DNA of 64,000 nucleotides from assembly GCA_945893045.1 (NCBI GenBank), contig CAMDEA010000016.1, positions 1-64,000 on the forward strand. Direction: 5' to 3'. The stretch comes from Planctomyces sp. SH-PL62. GTDB lineage: Bacteria; Planctomycetota; Planctomycetia; Planctomycetales; Planctomycetaceae. The notes under the pieces were generated by a model. That model saw only the letters and a program-made list of their open reading frames with translations. It was not told where the DNA came from and made no database searches. Of this stretch, positions 44,793 through 53,326 are shown in pieces (positions within the stretch are counted from its first letter, which is position 1; every line of letters begins with the position of its first letter). Made by a program: the position numbers and the translations under genes.

Positions 44793-46657
44793 GAACGGGC
44801 GGCTTCCAGGGATTCCCAACGTGCGAAGACTTCCGCAAGTTCGCGTTCGAGGGCTTCGAGTTTCGCGCTGGTGGCGGCGATGTCGGATTTCGGTTGCTGG
44901 TAGAACGACGGGGCGGACATCGTGACGTGCAGGGCGGCTTGTTCGGTTTCGAGTTGGTCGATGCGTGCGGGGAGCGATTCGAGTTCGCGTTGTTCTTTGA
45001 AGGTCAACTTGCGCGGAGCCGAGCCGCTCTTGGAAGGTCGCATGAGGGTTTCAGGGAATGCGGCAGGAGTCTGCGAGACCGTGCGTTGCCGTTGCCAGTC
45101 GTCGTAGCCGCCGTCGTAGTCTTTGACGAGGCCGTCTCCCTCGAAGACCAACGTGCTGCTGACGACGTTGTTGAGGAACTCGCGGTCGTGGCTGACGAGC
45201 AGAACCGTGCCGGGGTATTCGATCAGCAGGTCTTCGAGCAGTTCCAATGTCTCGGCGTCGAGGTCGTTGGTTGGCTCGTCGAGCACCAACATGTTGGACG
45301 GCTTCGTCAGCAGTTTCGCCAGCATCAGCCGATTGCGTTCGCCGCCGGAGAGGTAGCGGACCAGCGTGCGGGCTCGTTCGGGTGAGAACAGAAACTCTTG
45401 CAGGTAGCCGAGCACATGCCGCTCCTGGCCGTTGATGAGCAGCGTCTGTTTGCCCTCGCCGACGTTCTCTTGAGCGGTTTTGTTTTCGTCGAGTTGCTCG
45501 CGGAGTTGATCGAAGTAGGCGACCTCCAGCTTGGTTCCCAAGCGCACGGTGCCGGTCGTTGGTTGCAGTTGGCCGAGGAGCAATCGCAAGAGTGTGCTCT
45601 TGCCGGAGCCGTTGGGTCCGATGACGCCGATCTTGTCGCCGCGCAGGATGAGCGTTGAGAAGTCGCAGAGGATGTCGCGGCCGTTCCCGTGGCCGACGCT
45701 GCTAGCGTCGGGCTGGACGCTGGCAGCGTCCGCCACGTAACGAAACCCAATGTGCTTGGCTTCGATGACCAATCGGCCGGAGCGTTCGGCGTCTTGTACG
45801 AGGAGTCGCACGTTGCCGACTCGATCTTTGCGTTGCCGGCGTTCTTCACGCATCTTGTTGAGTTCGCGAATGCGAGCCTCGCTGCGCGTGCGGCGGGCTT
45901 TGACTCCGGTGCGGACCCAGATCTCTTCTTGAGCCAGCTTCTTGTCGAACAGGGCTTGGTGCTGAGCTTCGACTTCGAGAGCCGCTTCTTTCCGTAGAAG
46001 GAACGTCGTGTAATCGCACGGCCAGTCGAGCAGTCGGCCGCGATCGACCTCGATGATGCGGTTCGAGAGTTTTCGTAGGAAAACGCGGTCGTGCGTGACG
46101 AAGACCAGCGTGCCGCCGTAGCGGATCAAGAACTCTTCCAGCCATGCGACCGCTTCGATGTCCAAGTGGTTGGTCGGTTCGTCGAGCAGCAGCAAGTCCG
46201 GCTCGCTGACCAACGCTTGAGCCAACAGCACTCGCCGCTTCATGCCCGAAGACAACGCGGCGAAGCGTGCGTGCGGGTCGAGGGACATTTTCTCAAGGAC
46301 ACGCTCGACCTGATGTTCCAACTCCCAATCTTCGAGCGGTTCGATGGTCCGCCGCGACGAATCGCCCTCGATGATCGGTGACGCGAGGCCCATCGCGACG
46401 ACTTCTTGCACGGAACTCTCGCTGCCGAGCGGCACCTCTTGAATCAGCCGGCCGATGCGGACACCTGGCCCGCGCAGGACTTGTCCGTCGTCCGCAGCCA
46501 GCTCGCCGCTGATGAGCTTCATCAGCGTTGACTTGCCGCTGCCGTTGCGGCCAACCAGACCGACTCGCTCACCCCGTTCGATTTGCAGATCGACTTTTTC
46601 CAACAAGTGCCGGCCGCCGTAGCCGAAACTCACCTCGCGCAGACTCACCAATGCCAT
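44789..46657 (-). CDS. ABC-F family ATPase, Uup-like
   Basis: A 622-residue cytosolic protein with two ABC domains and no membrane segments. Domain 1 has Walker A G-R-N-G-S-G-K-S-T (about 37-45) and a degenerate signature L-S-S-G-M-K-R. Domain 2 has G-P-N-G-S-G-K-S-T (about 345-353) and L-S-G-G-E-R-N-R. A C-terminal coiled coil (about 545-620, Glu/Leu-rich) is typical of Uup, which acts on ribosomes and DNA structures. An insert at about 307-323 between the linker and domain 2 is encoded by a palindromic repeat. Start 46657 faces the PQQ gene across 173 bases, which holds both promoters. Confidence 0.9.
   Translation of the reverse strand: MALVSLREVSFGYGGRHLLEKVDLQIERGERVGLVGRNGSGKSTLMKLISGELAADDGQVLRGPGVRIGRLIQEVPLGSESSVQEVVAMGLASPIIEGDSSRRTIEPLEDWELEHQVERVLEKMSLDPHARFAALSSGMKRRVLLAQALVSEPDLLLLDEPTNHLDIEAVAWLEEFLIRYGGTLVFVTHDRVFLRKLSNRIIEVDRGRLLDWPCDYTTFLLRKEAALEVEAQHQALFDKKLAQEEIWVRTGVKARRTRSEARIRELNKMREERRQRKDRVGNVRLLVQDAERSGRLVIEAKHIGFRYVADAASVQPDASSVGHGNGRDILCDFSTLILRGDKIGVIGPNGSGKSTLLRLLLGQLQPTTGTVRLGTKLEVAYFDQLREQLDENKTAQENVGEGKQTLLINGQERHVLGYLQEFLFSPERARTLVRYLSGGERNRLMLAKLLTKPSNMLVLDEPTNDLDAETLELLEDLLIEYPGTVLLVSHDREFLNNVVSSTLVFEGDGLVKDYDGGYDDWQRQRTVSQTPAAFPETLMRPSKSGSAPRKLTFKEQRELESLPARIDQLETEQAALHVTMSAPSFYQQPKSDIAATSAKLEALERELAEVFARWESLEAARS
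45689..45736. repeat. GTGGCCGACGCTG palindrome inserted in the ABC-F gene
   Basis: GTGGCCGACGCTGCTAGCGT pairs with GACGCTGGCAGCGTCCGCCAC. Length 48 bases, in frame, encoding a low-complexity Ala/Ser/Asp loop near residues 307-323. Confidence 0.85.
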
Positions 46658-46830
46658 GAACGACCTCGACCCAATTGACGGAGTAACGATTTCTGAGGGT
46701 GAGATAGTGATTCAGGGATCGGGATGCGAGCGTGGCTTGGACTGGCAGGTTGAAATCCTGCCCCACGGTGGTTGTGATGTGGCCGTCCGTTCGGACACGC
46801 AGAGTGGTGGATCGACTCAATGGGGGAATC

Positions 46831-48195
46831 ATGTGGAATCGCAGAAATGTTTGGGACGCGATGGCTGTGGGCTTGATGAGATCAAGCAGCACCTCGTTGA
46901 CGTTGCTCGCCGCGTTGTGCGTGTGCATGCACGCCGATTGCTCCGGGGCCGATTGGCCGCAGTATCGTGGGCCGTTGCGGAACGATGTCTCGGAAGAGCG
47001 CGGGCTGTTGCAGGAATGGCCGGCGGGAGGGCCGGCGTTGTTGTGGACTTATACAGACGCGGGAATCGGGCTTTCCGGTTCGGCAGTTGTCGGCGATCGG
47101 CTGTTAACGATTGGCGGGCGCGGTGAGGACGAGTTTCTGATCGCTCTCAACCTGCGCGATGTGAAAGACGGGACCGTCGCGCAAGCGTGGGCGACTCGCG
47201 TGGGGCCAACTTACGACTGGAAGGGGAACTCGTGGAGCACCGGGCCAAGTTCGACGCCGACAGTGGACGGCGAGCGAGTCTTTGCGCTCGCCAGCACCGG
47301 TCACTTGCTCTGCGCGAACGTGGCCACCGGACAGGAGCATTGGCGAAAGGATCTCGCTGCGGAACTCGATGCCGAAGTGAATCCCATTGGCGGCGGGCCG
47401 AAGAAGCTCGGCTGGGGCTTCACCTGGTCTCCGCTGGTGGATGGCGAGCAACTGATCTGCGTCCCCGGCGGGCCGAAGGGGACCGTCGCCGCGCTCAACA
47501 AGCAGACGGGCGAAGTGCTGTGGCGCAGCGCCGAGATCACCGATCAAGCCGCCTACACTTCGCCGATGCTGGCGGAGATTGGCGGAGTGCGGCAGTACGT
47601 GGTGCTCACGAACCGCAGCGTGTTTGGCGTGGCGGCGAAGGACGGCAAGTTGTTGTGGAACTATCGCCCGGCTCGGCCGTACGGCACCGAGGTTGTCAAT
47701 TCGCCAATCGTTCATGGGGCGTTCGTGTACGTCACCGTCGGGGCCGGCCACGGTTGCGAATTGATTCAAGTGACAAAGGACGGCGATGCCTTCAAAGTCG
47801 AATCGGTCTACAGCAACAAGAACTTGGCGAACCATCACGCCAACGTCGTGCTGGTGGGCGAGCAGGTGTTTGGCTTCGGCGATGGTCGCGGCTGGGTCTG
47901 CCAGGAGTTCAAGAGCGGCGAAGTGGTCTGGGCCGAGCGACAAAAGTTGCGTGCCGGGTCGCTGACCTGCGCCGACGGGCGGCTGTACTGCTACGACGAA
48001 AGCGACGGCACGGCGGCGTTGATCGAGGTCAGCACCGCCGGCTGGAAAGAGTCCGGCCGATTCCGCATCCCGCAAACGTCCAAGCAGCGGAAGCCGAGCG
48101 GTCGTATCTGGACGCCACCGATTGTTTCCGGCGGCCGATTATTCCTGCGCGATCAAGAGTTGCTGTTCTGCTTTGATGTGCAAGCGAAGAAGTGA
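46831..48195 (+). CDS. secreted PQQ-binding-like beta-propeller protein
   Basis: A 454-residue protein with a signal peptide (hydrophobic core about 18-32, ending C-S-G-A-D). W-P-Q-Y-R-G-P starts the mature domain and is the standard beginning of planctomycete PQQ-like propeller proteins. Repeated blades with the V-A-L-N-K-Q-T-G-E-V-L-W pattern follow. No quinoprotein catalytic residues can be identified, so it may be a scaffold. GGGGAA just before ATG 46831 supports the start. It is convergent with the MetE-like operon, with a palindrome in between. Confidence 0.85.
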   Translation: MWNRRNVWDAMAVGLMRSSSTSLTLLAALCVCMHADCSGADWPQYRGPLRNDVSEERGLLQEWPAGGPALLWTYTDAGIGLSGSAVVGDRLLTIGGRGEDEFLIALNLRDVKDGTVAQAWATRVGPTYDWKGNSWSTGPSSTPTVDGERVFALASTGHLLCANVATGQEHWRKDLAAELDAEVNPIGGGPKKLGWGFTWSPLVDGEQLICVPGGPKGTVAALNKQTGEVLWRSAEITDQAAYTSPMLAEIGGVRQYVVLTNRSVFGVAAKDGKLLWNYRPARPYGTEVVNSPIVHGAFVYVTVGAGHGCELIQVTKDGDAFKVESVYSNKNLANHHANVVLVGEQVFGFGDGRGWVCQEFKSGEVVWAERQKLRAGSLTCADGRLYCYDESDGTAALIEVSTAGWKESGRFRIPQTSKQRKPSGRIWTPPIVSGGRLFLRDQELLFCFDVQAKK

Positions 48196-48232
48196 CGGAA
48201 GGAACTTCACGCAGAAGAACCAAGAATCTTCA

Positions 48233-48351
48233 GCCACGGATTGAACACGGATTTGCGAAAACTTTCAGAAGGGATCGTGAGGGCGGCCCTGCTCGGCTCT
48301 CGTTCTTCTAGTTTTGTTTGATCCGTGTTCAATCCGTGTTTCATCTGTGGC
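48233..48351. repeat. GCCACGGATTGAACACGGAT palindrome
   Basis: GCCACGGATTGAACACGGAT (48233-48252) pairs with ATCCGTGTTCAATCCGTGTT and on to TGTGGC at 48351. It lies between convergent genes and could act as a two-way terminator or mRNA end protector. Confidence 0.9.
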
Positions 48352-48377
48352 CCGAATCTCTCGGTCCTAGAGAGACA

Positions 48378-49445
48378 TCATCCGTGTTTGTCGCGTAGAC
48401 AGCGGGCGGCGGCGACTTCGTTTTGGAGTTTGGTGTAGACCTCGTCGATGCTCACATCGGCGGCCGAACCGGGAGCGAAGCCGCAGTCGGGGTTGAGTGT
48501 GATCCGTTCGGGAGCGAGATACTTCAGCGCCATCTCGACACGCTCAACGATGGTCTCGGCCGAGTCGATTTGGCCGGGCTGACAGCTCACGCAGCCAAGG
48601 CCGATTTCGATGTGCTCCGGCAGGCGTTGAAACACGGACATATCGCCCGCGCCGGGTGACGTGAATTCCATCGTGATGTGACCGACTTTGAGGCGGCCGA
48701 GTTGCTTGAGGATCGGATCGTAACCGCCGCGATGCTCAGCTTCGCCGCGCGCTCGCGCGCCGGCTCGGCGGCAGAGATGCACGGCCAGCTTAAGACCTTC
48801 GATGCCGTCGATGACTTGGTTGTCCATGTCCACGGCGAAGTCGGCCGCGCGATCGGCGTCGTCGTATTGCTTGCGGACATCGGGATCGACGAACAAGCAC
48901 AAGTGAGGGTCGTCGATTTGCAGAATCGAGACTCCCTCATCGCGCAGCAATTCCGCTTCGCGCCGCAAGATCGGCACGCAGTCCTGCACGAAGTCATCGC
49001 GCGTCGGATATGCCTTCGAGGACTTCACGGGATCCCACATGCGTTCGCCGAGCAGCGCGGGAGCCGGCAGCGTGGCCTTGATCCGCTTGTTGGTCAGTTG
49101 CTTCAGGAACCGAATTTCTTGCGCGATAAAGCCGGGCTGCTTCGGGCTGAGCTTGTCCACGACAACCGTCCACGGTCGGCCGTCGGCAGGATTGAGGCTG
49201 AGTTCAAAACCGTGCGCGAGTTCGGCGATCACGCCGATGTACGACTTGCGCCACCACTCGCCGTCAGTGATGACATCCAAGCCAGCCGCTTCCTGCATCG
49301 CGACGGCTGTGCGAATCGCCGCGCTCATCAAGCGGCGGTATTCGGAATCGTCGAACGGACAGTCATCGGCGATTAAGTCTTTGACGAATCGCGGTCGCGG
49401 CAACGAGCCGATGACGGAGGTCGGAAATAAGAGTTTGTCGCTCAT
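48378..49445 (-). CDS. cobalamin-independent methionine synthase-like protein (MetE C-terminal type)
   Basis: A 355-residue TIM-barrel protein of the MetE catalytic-domain type without the N-terminal MetE domain. It has the S-V-I-G-S-x-P start, D-G-E-W-W near residue 60 and I-D-D-P (about 165). The expected zinc ligands are seen in G-C-V-S-C (about 280) and N-P-D-C-G-F (about 321). Single-domain members methylate thiols or act in small-molecule metabolism rather than making methionine from folate. GGGAGA precedes ATG 49445. The ATGA overlap with the upstream NTP transferase places it last in a three-gene operon. Confidence 0.85.
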   Translation of the reverse strand: MSDKLLFPTSVIGSLPRPRFVKDLIADDCPFDDSEYRRLMSAAIRTAVAMQEAAGLDVITDGEWWRKSYIGVIAELAHGFELSLNPADGRPWTVVVDKLSPKQPGFIAQEIRFLKQLTNKRIKATLPAPALLGERMWDPVKSSKAYPTRDDFVQDCVPILRREAELLRDEGVSILQIDDPHLCLFVDPDVRKQYDDADRAADFAVDMDNQVIDGIEGLKLAVHLCRRAGARARGEAEHRGGYDPILKQLGRLKVGHITMEFTSPGAGDMSVFQRLPEHIEIGLGCVSCQPGQIDSAETIVERVEMALKYLAPERITLNPDCGFAPGSAADVSIDEVYTKLQNEVAAARCLRDKHG

Positions 49446-50215
49446 GCTCGTCTCCCTCGATGCTTGGTGGTCCAATTCTGACGCGCGTACTCGAAGTCTT
49501 GCTGGGTATCGACCTCGATGTAGCCACCCGGCGTATCGACGTGGGTGAAGCGTTCGCCAGCTTCGATCATGTCTTGGAACAACAGAATCTTGTACGCCTT
49601 CTCGAAGACGGCGGCCTCGCGCCACGGTTGGCCGGCGAATTGTTCTCGGCAGCGATGGAAGTGTTGCCGCAGCCGCGCGGCTCCGGCGGCGGAGAACTTT
49701 GCGACGCCGATGTATTCGCCGTGAGCTTCTTCAGGCGGAATCTGGCGATGGACTCGCGTGACACAGCCATTGGCGACGATGACTTTCTCGGCGTCGTCAG
49801 GCGGATGCTCGGTGCGGTGTTCGTATCGCGTCAGCCAGGCGGTATCGACGCCCAGCACCATGTCGCCGGGGGCAGCGGCGAGACGTGCGATGATGTCGGC
49901 GTTGAACAGTACGTCGCTGTAGCAGCAGAGGAACGGCTCATCCATCAAGTCTTCGGCGTGAAACAGCGAGAGCAGAATGTTGTTGTGCTCCCAATCGGCG
50001 TTGTGGCGAAACGTGAACTGCGGATAGTCCGCGCGGACCTTGTCGATCTGATAGCCGCCAATGAAGGCGATGTCGTTCAGACCGTTCGCGCGGAACGCTT
50101 CCAGCGCCCAATCGAGCAGGCGTTGGCCTGCGACTTCGGCGAAACATTTGGGAGCGTCGGCCGTGGTGGGCATCAAGCGTCGTCCGCGTCCGGCGGCGAT
50201 GACAATGACTCGCAT
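49442..50215 (-). CDS. NTP transferase, phosphocholine/2-aminoethylphosphonate cytidylyltransferase-like
   Basis: A 257-residue nucleotidyltransferase (GT-A-like fold). The N-terminus reads V-I-V-I-A-A-G-R-G-R-R-L, the nucleotide-binding loop, followed by P-K-C-F-A-E (Lys for the phosphate). Y-S-D-V-L-F (about 89-94) holds the metal-binding Asp. This matches the LicC/PntC-like group, which couples CTP to phosphocholine or aminoethylphosphonate; the exact substrate is not fixed by sequence alone. The start overlaps the MFS gene by 43 bases and the end overlaps the MetE-like start by four. Confidence 0.8.
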   Translation of the reverse strand: MRVIVIAAGRGRRLMPTTADAPKCFAEVAGQRLLDWALEAFRANGLNDIAFIGGYQIDKVRADYPQFTFRHNADWEHNNILLSLFHAEDLMDEPFLCCYSDVLFNADIIARLAAAPGDMVLGVDTAWLTRYEHRTEHPPDDAEKVIVANGCVTRVHRQIPPEEAHGEYIGVAKFSAAGAARLRQHFHRCREQFAGQPWREAAVFEKAYKILLFQDMIEAGERFTHVDTPGGYIEVDTQQDFEYARQNWTTKHRGRRA

Positions 50216-51834
50216 GGTTTCTCCTTCTGTTCAATCAGCACCATCAGCGCGGCCACGATGGTCAGCCCAAAGGCGACCATCGCCGCAGTTTGATCCCAGG
50301 TGATCTTCGACTTTCCCAGATAGCCGACAAACACGGTCAACACGCCGGCGGCTGCGACGACCATCCCCGGCACGGCGAACCAGCGGTTGACGAACCCCGC
50401 CGCCAGCGCGGCCAGGCCGAGATACGTCGCCCACTGCAATTCCGTCGGTTGTTGTCCTTGATGAATTGCGAAACAGGCAAGGGCCAGAGTCGTGAGCCCG
50501 ATGATCTTCGGAGCGATACCTGGCATCACGATGACTCGGCGAGAGGTCGTGTTCCACAGCAGACCGGTAATGGCCGCTCCGAGAAATGCCCAGCCCGCCC
50601 AGATGAAAATGACGATCCGCCAGCCTCCCTGCGACGCCGACGAGAAATGTCCCGTCACGACATCGCCGGTGGCGGCTCCCATGTAGCCCAGAAAGTTCAC
50701 GAACCCAGCCGCCGCCGCCGTAGTGCCACGATGAGCCAAGTCGGCGGGCGCTGTGCCGACCAGCAACACTTGCGGACCAAAGATGCAAAAGCCGATGACT
50801 ACCAATACCACCATTGTGCCGACCACGCTCTGGCCGGCGACGTAACCGTAAACCGGCGACAAGGCACCGAGCAGCACCATCAACAAACAAACCACCGGCG
50901 CGCGGCGGCTGCCGAAGAAACGATCAGTCGCCCAACCGGCCAGATACGATCCCGCCGTCGCGCCGATCGCGATCACGAAGAACTGCAACGTCGCTTTGCC
51001 GACGCCGATCTTCTGCGTATCCACGAGATGCTTCACGCCCCAGTCGGTGAACCCGTAGCGGCAAGCGTTGAGCAATCCCAACGACAGACCCAACAGCCAC
51101 AGCGCCGGGTTGAAGAGCGTCCAATACAGACTCTCGGCCAGCGGCATCTTTGGTCTCGACGCTTGAGTCACCGCGAGCGAATCTCCCTGTGAGTTCGGCT
51201 GGTCGTGCTCAGGAGCTTCGCGAAGAAAGACCAACATGAACACGCCCGTCAGTGCCAGCAGAATGGCGGGGGCATACAGCGCGCCGCGCCAGCCGAGATG
51301 CTCGGCCGCTTGTCCGGCGATCAGGTACGTGAGGCCCTGTGTGATTTGATAGCCGGTGCCAATCAAGCCGACCGCGTGTCCGCGCCGCGGGACCGGCACC
51401 CAGTTCGCCATCACGCGCACGCACGGCGTCCAGCCCAGCGACTGGCAGAAGCCGTTCGTCGCCCACACGAACACCAGAAAGAAGAATCCCTCGCTGAACC
51501 CAAATAACACGTTCAGGCCCGCCGAACAAAACATCCCGATCGCCAGCAATACGCGCGGCGAAATCCGTTCGGACAACTGCCCGTTGAGCACCTGCCCCAA
51601 ACCGTAGGCGATCTTCAATGATGCCAGAATCCAACCGGTTTGTTCGCCGGTGAGTCCCAGCCCGCCGTCGCTCACCGGCGAATTCATCCCCGGCACCGCC
51701 GCCGACAGATTCGTTCGGCAGAAATAGAACGCCCCATACGTCAGCCACAACGTCCAGAGCACGCTGTTCTCGCGTGCCAGCGCGCGAGAACGCGCGTCGC
51801 TGAGGATTGGTTGGGCCGGCGTCTCTGTAGTCAC
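50173..51834 (-). CDS. MFS transporter, OPA family (organophosphate antiporter-like)
   Basis: A 553-residue membrane protein with twelve or more hydrophobic helices. The N-terminal R-x-N-x-S-A-A-V-P (about 40) and W-A-x-N-G-F-x-Q-S-x-G-W segment (about 130) are hallmarks of GlpT/UhpT-type organophosphate:phosphate antiporters. The C-terminal 100 residues add extra helices beyond the usual 450-residue size. Downstream coupling to a nucleotidyltransferase suggests an imported phosphate ester feeds that enzyme. It heads the operon and is divergent from a hydrolase gene across 162 bases. Confidence 0.87.
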   Translation of the reverse strand: MTTETPAQPILSDARSRALARENSVLWTLWLTYGAFYFCRTNLSAAVPGMNSPVSDGGLGLTGEQTGWILASLKIAYGLGQVLNGQLSERISPRVLLAIGMFCSAGLNVLFGFSEGFFFLVFVWATNGFCQSLGWTPCVRVMANWVPVPRRGHAVGLIGTGYQITQGLTYLIAGQAAEHLGWRGALYAPAILLALTGVFMLVFLREAPEHDQPNSQGDSLAVTQASRPKMPLAESLYWTLFNPALWLLGLSLGLLNACRYGFTDWGVKHLVDTQKIGVGKATLQFFVIAIGATAGSYLAGWATDRFFGSRRAPVVCLLMVLLGALSPVYGYVAGQSVVGTMVVLVVIGFCIFGPQVLLVGTAPADLAHRGTTAAAAGFVNFLGYMGAATGDVVTGHFSSASQGGWRIVIFIWAGWAFLGAAITGLLWNTTSRRVIVMPGIAPKIIGLTTLALACFAIHQGQQPTELQWATYLGLAALAAGFVNRWFAVPGMVVAAAGVLTVFVGYLGKSKITWDQTAAMVAFGLTIVAALMVLIEQKEKPCESLSSPPDADDA

Positions 51835-51952
51835 TGTGGGTTCCCATTTACTTGGGCGGCGGGGCGATCAGCTTACCGCTCGTTTTGGAAAAGAGTAGTT
51901 GGCACACTTCACCTGATGAGCCGATTGACCAAACCGCGTCGGTGTCGCGTTA

Positions 51953-51980
51953 GGCTCGTCACGCGGAGCGATGACGGCGA
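51953..51980. repeat. solitary arm of the CGCTCCGCG palindrome
   Basis: GGCTCGTCACGCGGAGCGAT followed by GACGGC is identical over its length to the right arm of 44681-44792. No left arm is present. It lies just upstream of the ribosome binding site of the next gene. Confidence 0.7.
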
Positions 51981-51996
51981 CGTTGGGAGGCCATCT

Positions 51997-53127
51997 ATGA
52001 GCGATTCACTTCGACAATTGGAAGCAGCACGACTCCCGCGCGGATCACAGAGACTTTGCTGGCTCGTGATCGGCGGCGTTCTGTTGGTCTGCGGAATTGT
52101 CCGCACCGCTCAGGCACAACTCCCAACTCAGGCTGATACGAAAGAACGTAAGGCAGTTCTGGCTCTCGTGGCGGATCGGCCGCATCAAGTCGGATACCGG
52201 CGTCAGGATTTTAAGTTTGCGAATGCGGCGAGTGAGCAGCGGACTCGGCAACTCGACCTGTGGTATCCGACGCAGGAACCAGAGCAACGCTACGAATACA
52301 AAGGTCCGTTGGGCATCAAAGGCCAGGCCGGCTTTGCGAAAGAGGGAGCGGCGGTGGCTCCGGGCGAGCATCCGTTGCTGCTGTTCTCGCACGGGTTTCT
52401 GGGAACTTCGGACCAGACCATCTTTCTGACAGAAGCCTGTGCGCGAGCCGGTTACATCGTGGCGGCCATGAATCATGCGGACTCGTTGGGGACTCGTCGC
52501 CTGAGAAAGTTAGAGTCGCCGCAGTTCGGTGACTACGCGAATTGGACGGACGACAAATTCCGCGACCGCCAAGAAGACGTCACCGCATTGCTGAACCAGA
52601 TGCTGGAGTGGAACAAGGCTGCCGATGCACCCTGGTCGGGCCGCATCGACGCGACGCGAATCGGTGGTTTTGGGCATTCACTCGGTGGCTACACGGTGTT
52701 GGGAATGGCGGGAGGTTGGAAATCGTGGAAGGAGCCGCGCCTCAAAGCGGCCGTGCTGCTGTCCCCTTACGCGCATCCGTTTATCAGCCAGGGTGATGCC
52801 GGCAACGTCAGCATCCCCGTGATGCTGCAAGGGGGCACGCTCGACGTGGGCATCACGCCGTTCCTCACGCCGGTCTATTCCAAGCTGAGCGGTCCTAAGG
52901 TACTGCTCGTGCTGAAGAACGAAACGCACTTTGGTTGGACCAATCTCATCAGCCTCGGCAAAACGACCAAGGAATGTGTGGCCGATGGCAACGCGGAACT
53001 GATGACGAAATACACCATCGACTTCTTCGATCAACACCTGCTGGCGGTCGATCGTTCCGCGGTTCTGGAGAAGGGCAACTCGCGGCTGGATTCCTACCGC
53101 TTCGAGGCCAAGTCGAATGGCGATTGA
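51997..53127 (+). CDS. secreted alpha/beta hydrolase (PAF-acetylhydrolase/dienelactone hydrolase-like)
   Basis: A 376-residue protein with an N-terminal hydrophobic signal or anchor (about 20-40). The hydrolase domain has L-L-L-F-S-H-G-F (oxyanion strand, about 128-135), the nucleophile elbow G-H-S-L-G-G (Ser about residue 229), a candidate Asp in the G-G-T-L-D-V-G segment (about 286) and His in the N-E-T-H-F-G-W segment (about 311). This pattern matches platelet-activating-factor-acetylhydrolase-like esterases. GGGAGG before ATG 51997 fixes the start; a longer frame upstream overlaps the divergent MFS gene. Confidence 0.83.
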   Translation: MSDSLRQLEAARLPRGSQRLCWLVIGGVLLVCGIVRTAQAQLPTQADTKERKAVLALVADRPHQVGYRRQDFKFANAASEQRTRQLDLWYPTQEPEQRYEYKGPLGIKGQAGFAKEGAAVAPGEHPLLLFSHGFLGTSDQTIFLTEACARAGYIVAAMNHADSLGTRRLRKLESPQFGDYANWTDDKFRDRQEDVTALLNQMLEWNKAADAPWSGRIDATRIGGFGHSLGGYTVLGMAGGWKSWKEPRLKAAVLLSPYAHPFISQGDAGNVSIPVMLQGGTLDVGITPFLTPVYSKLSGPKVLLVLKNETHFGWTNLISLGKTTKECVADGNAELMTKYTIDFFDQHLLAVDRSAVLEKGNSRLDSYRFEAKSNGD

Positions 53128-53326
53128 AGAACTTTCCCGATCTGCTCGTGGGAAACTGCACGTCGTGGCCGGTCGCATCTGGCGGCGATGATCCGTACTG
53201 AATCAGCACGAATCATCGGTAAGGCCGGACTCAGGAAAATCCTGAACTCTGCTGCAAGCTGTGCTTTTAACGCCACAGGTGGCAAACGGTGAGGTATTTT
53301 TTTGGAGAGCCAATCCACGGCGCTGA

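Noticed and set aside
51640-51996. Upstream extension of the alpha/beta hydrolase gene
   Set aside because: The open frame lies opposite the MFS gene and lacks a signal peptide; GGGAGG before 51997 marks the true start.
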